This document shows, piece by piece, positions 4,451 through 5,529 of a stretch of 5,529 bases of DNA. Source of the stretch: Gemmatimonadota bacterium (GTDB lineage: Bacteria; Gemmatimonadota; Gemmatimonadetes; Gemmatimonadales; GWC2-71-9); NCBI GenBank assembly GCA_003220855.1, contig QHTP01000224.1:1-5529 (forward strand). Reading direction: 5' to 3'. Each line of letters opens with the position of its first letter. Positions within the stretch are counted from its first letter, which is position 1. Under the pieces are notes generated by a model. It was not told the origin of the DNA, did not search any database, and saw only the letters and a program-made list of their open reading frames with translations. Position numbers and translations under genes: made by a program.

Positions 4451-5529
4451 CTGAGCAGCAGCTACGTCCCCGACCTGCGCGGCACGATCAGCGACGCCCT
4501 GGCGCGGGTGCCGGGTGCCGAGGACTTCGACGTGATGGTCACGGGGTTCCCCGCCCTGGATCACGACGTGCGCACGGTCAGCGCCGAAGACACGGAGCGG
4601 GGCGAGCAGCGGGCGCTGCCGCTCACGCTCCTGGTGCTGATCGTCGCCTTTGGGGCGCTCGTCGCGGCCGCGCTGCCGGTGATCGTGGGCGTCTTGGCCA
4701 TCACCATCGCGCTCGGTCTCGTCACCATTGCGGCCCGCTATGCGGCGATGTCGGTATTCGTGCTGAACATCACGACCATGGTGGGGCTCGGCGTCGGGAT
4801 CGATTACTCGCTGCTCATCGTCACGCGGTTTCGCGAGGAGCTGAATCGTGGGCTCTCGTCGGTGGACGCCGCGATCCGCACGGTCGAGACCGCCGGCTCG
4901 GCGGTGGTGACGTCCGGTCTCACTGTGGTCGTCGGGTTCGCGGCGCTCGTGGCCACGCCGCTCTCCGACACGCGATCGGTCGGCATCGGCGGCCTGCTGG
5001 TCGTCGCCCTGGCGGTCCTGCTCGCCACCACGTTTCTCCCGGCGGCGCTCGCGATGCTGGGACGCGGAATCGACCGCCCGCGGTGGCTGGCGCGCCCGCT
5101 CGCGCGCTTTCATGCGCTCACGGGGTGGGAGCGCTGGGCCCGCTGGCTGGGCCACCGGCCGTGGCGCGCCGTCGCCGTGGGCGGCACGGTGATGGCGCTG
5201 CTCACCTTTCCCCTCACGCAAATCCGGCTCGGCCTCCCCGCCACCAACTGGTTTCCCCCCGAATCGGAGTCGGCCCGGGGGCTCGAGGCCCTGCGTGAGA
5301 TGGGCGCGAGCGGCGTCATTCAGCCGGTGCGCGTCGTGGTGCAGCTCCCCGAAGGCGAGTCCGCCCTCTCCGCGCGCCGCCTGCCCGGGCTCAAGGCCCT
5401 CACCGACTCGATCCGCAAGGACCCACGGGTGCGCGAAGTGCGCGGAGTGGCGAGCGTGAAGGCCGCCCTGTCGACGTTGCAGCTCGCCATCTACTACAGC
5501 GACCCCGAGCAGGTGCGCGCCAAGAACCC
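4448..5529 (+). CDS. MMPL/RND family exporter, main part, running off the right edge
   Basis: Frame 2 is open from 4328 to the end of the window; coding homology begins at about 4448. The order is the end of the first extracytoplasmic domain (VPDLRGTISDAL, VMVTGFPALDHDVRTVSAEDTERGE), then transmembrane helices LPLTLLVLIVAFGALVAAAL, PVIVGVLAITIALGLVTIAA and FVLNITTMVGLGVGIDY with the conserved D-Y pair of the proton relay (codons 4802-4807), then LLIVTRFREELNRG. Two more helices follow (AVVTSGLTVVVGFAALVA and VGIGGLLVVALAVLLATTFL), a cytoplasmic loop with IDRPRWLARPLARF, another helix (AVAVGGTVMALLTF), and the second extracytoplasmic domain starting LPATNWFPPES. MMPL proteins are proton-driven exporters of lipids or other hydrophobic compounds; the cargo here is unknown. 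If the frame break is real, this part could be made only by internal initiation (GTG 4508, GTG 4532 or ATG 4535) and would lack the first helix. Confidence 0.85.

Noticed and set aside
4391..5221. Minus-strand open frame (276 codons) opposite the MMPL gene
   Set aside because: The translation is a low-complexity Arg/Asp/His/Gly sequence; the plus-strand frame 2 carries membrane helices and the D-Y motif.
4448..5298. Continuation of the GTG-4120 frame to the stop at 5296-5298 as the true C-terminus of that protein
   Set aside because: After about 4440 it loses all transporter character and is a shadow of frame 2, which is unmistakably MMPL.
1..5529. A CRISPR, phage-defence or mobile-element system
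   Set aside because: No repeat arrays, transposase or integrase motifs, terminal inverted repeats, nuclease or toxin-antitoxin features were found; every long coding stretch is accounted for by other families.

Overview
This is a very GC-rich, densely coded bacterial window. It holds one cut-off gene at the left edge, a block of five genes on the minus strand, and one large cut-off membrane transporter on the plus strand at the right edge. No RNA genes, CRISPR arrays, insertion sequences or phage genes were seen. The GC-rich codon use, GTG starts, near-zero intergenic spacing and style of the MMPL and serine-hydrolase proteins would fit a member of Gemmatimonadota or a similar high-GC, non-actinobacterial soil or aquatic lineage. 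That is an inference from memory of such proteins, not something the sequence proves.

Layout. Positions 1-156 (+) are the last 51 codons of a gene resembling the C-terminal HRDC region of ribonuclease D. It ends tail-to-tail with the minus-strand block, the two TAG stops sharing one CTAG palindrome. In transcription order (right to left) the minus-strand block is: a membrane-anchored or secreted matrixin-type zinc metalloprotease (3151-4029); the radical SAM enzyme of the AmmeMemoRadiSam system, AmrS (1997-3100); an exported beta-lactamase/DD-peptidase-fold serine hydrolase (855-2006); a small DCC-family (DUF393) thiol-disulfide protein (497-865); and a MIP18/DUF59 (SufT-like) metal-sulfur cluster assembly factor (153-464). 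Spacing is 50 nt, then a 10-nt overlap, an 11-nt overlap and 32 nt, so the block is probably one operon. A 90-bp intergenic stretch (4030-4119) separates it from the divergent MMPL/RND-type exporter gene starting at 4120.

How they may fit together. The DUF59 protein could help supply Fe-S clusters, including the one AmrS needs, and the DCC protein has a thioredoxin-like CxxC. The metalloprotease and serine hydrolase are predicted to act outside the cytoplasm. The other usual parts of AmmeMemoRadiSam (AmrA and AmrB/Memo) are not in this window. The most notable anomaly is in the transporter gene: its reading frame changes from frame 1 to frame 2 at about 4440-4448, and a section of the first extracytoplasmic domain appears to be missing there. 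This is either a real lesion or an assembly error.
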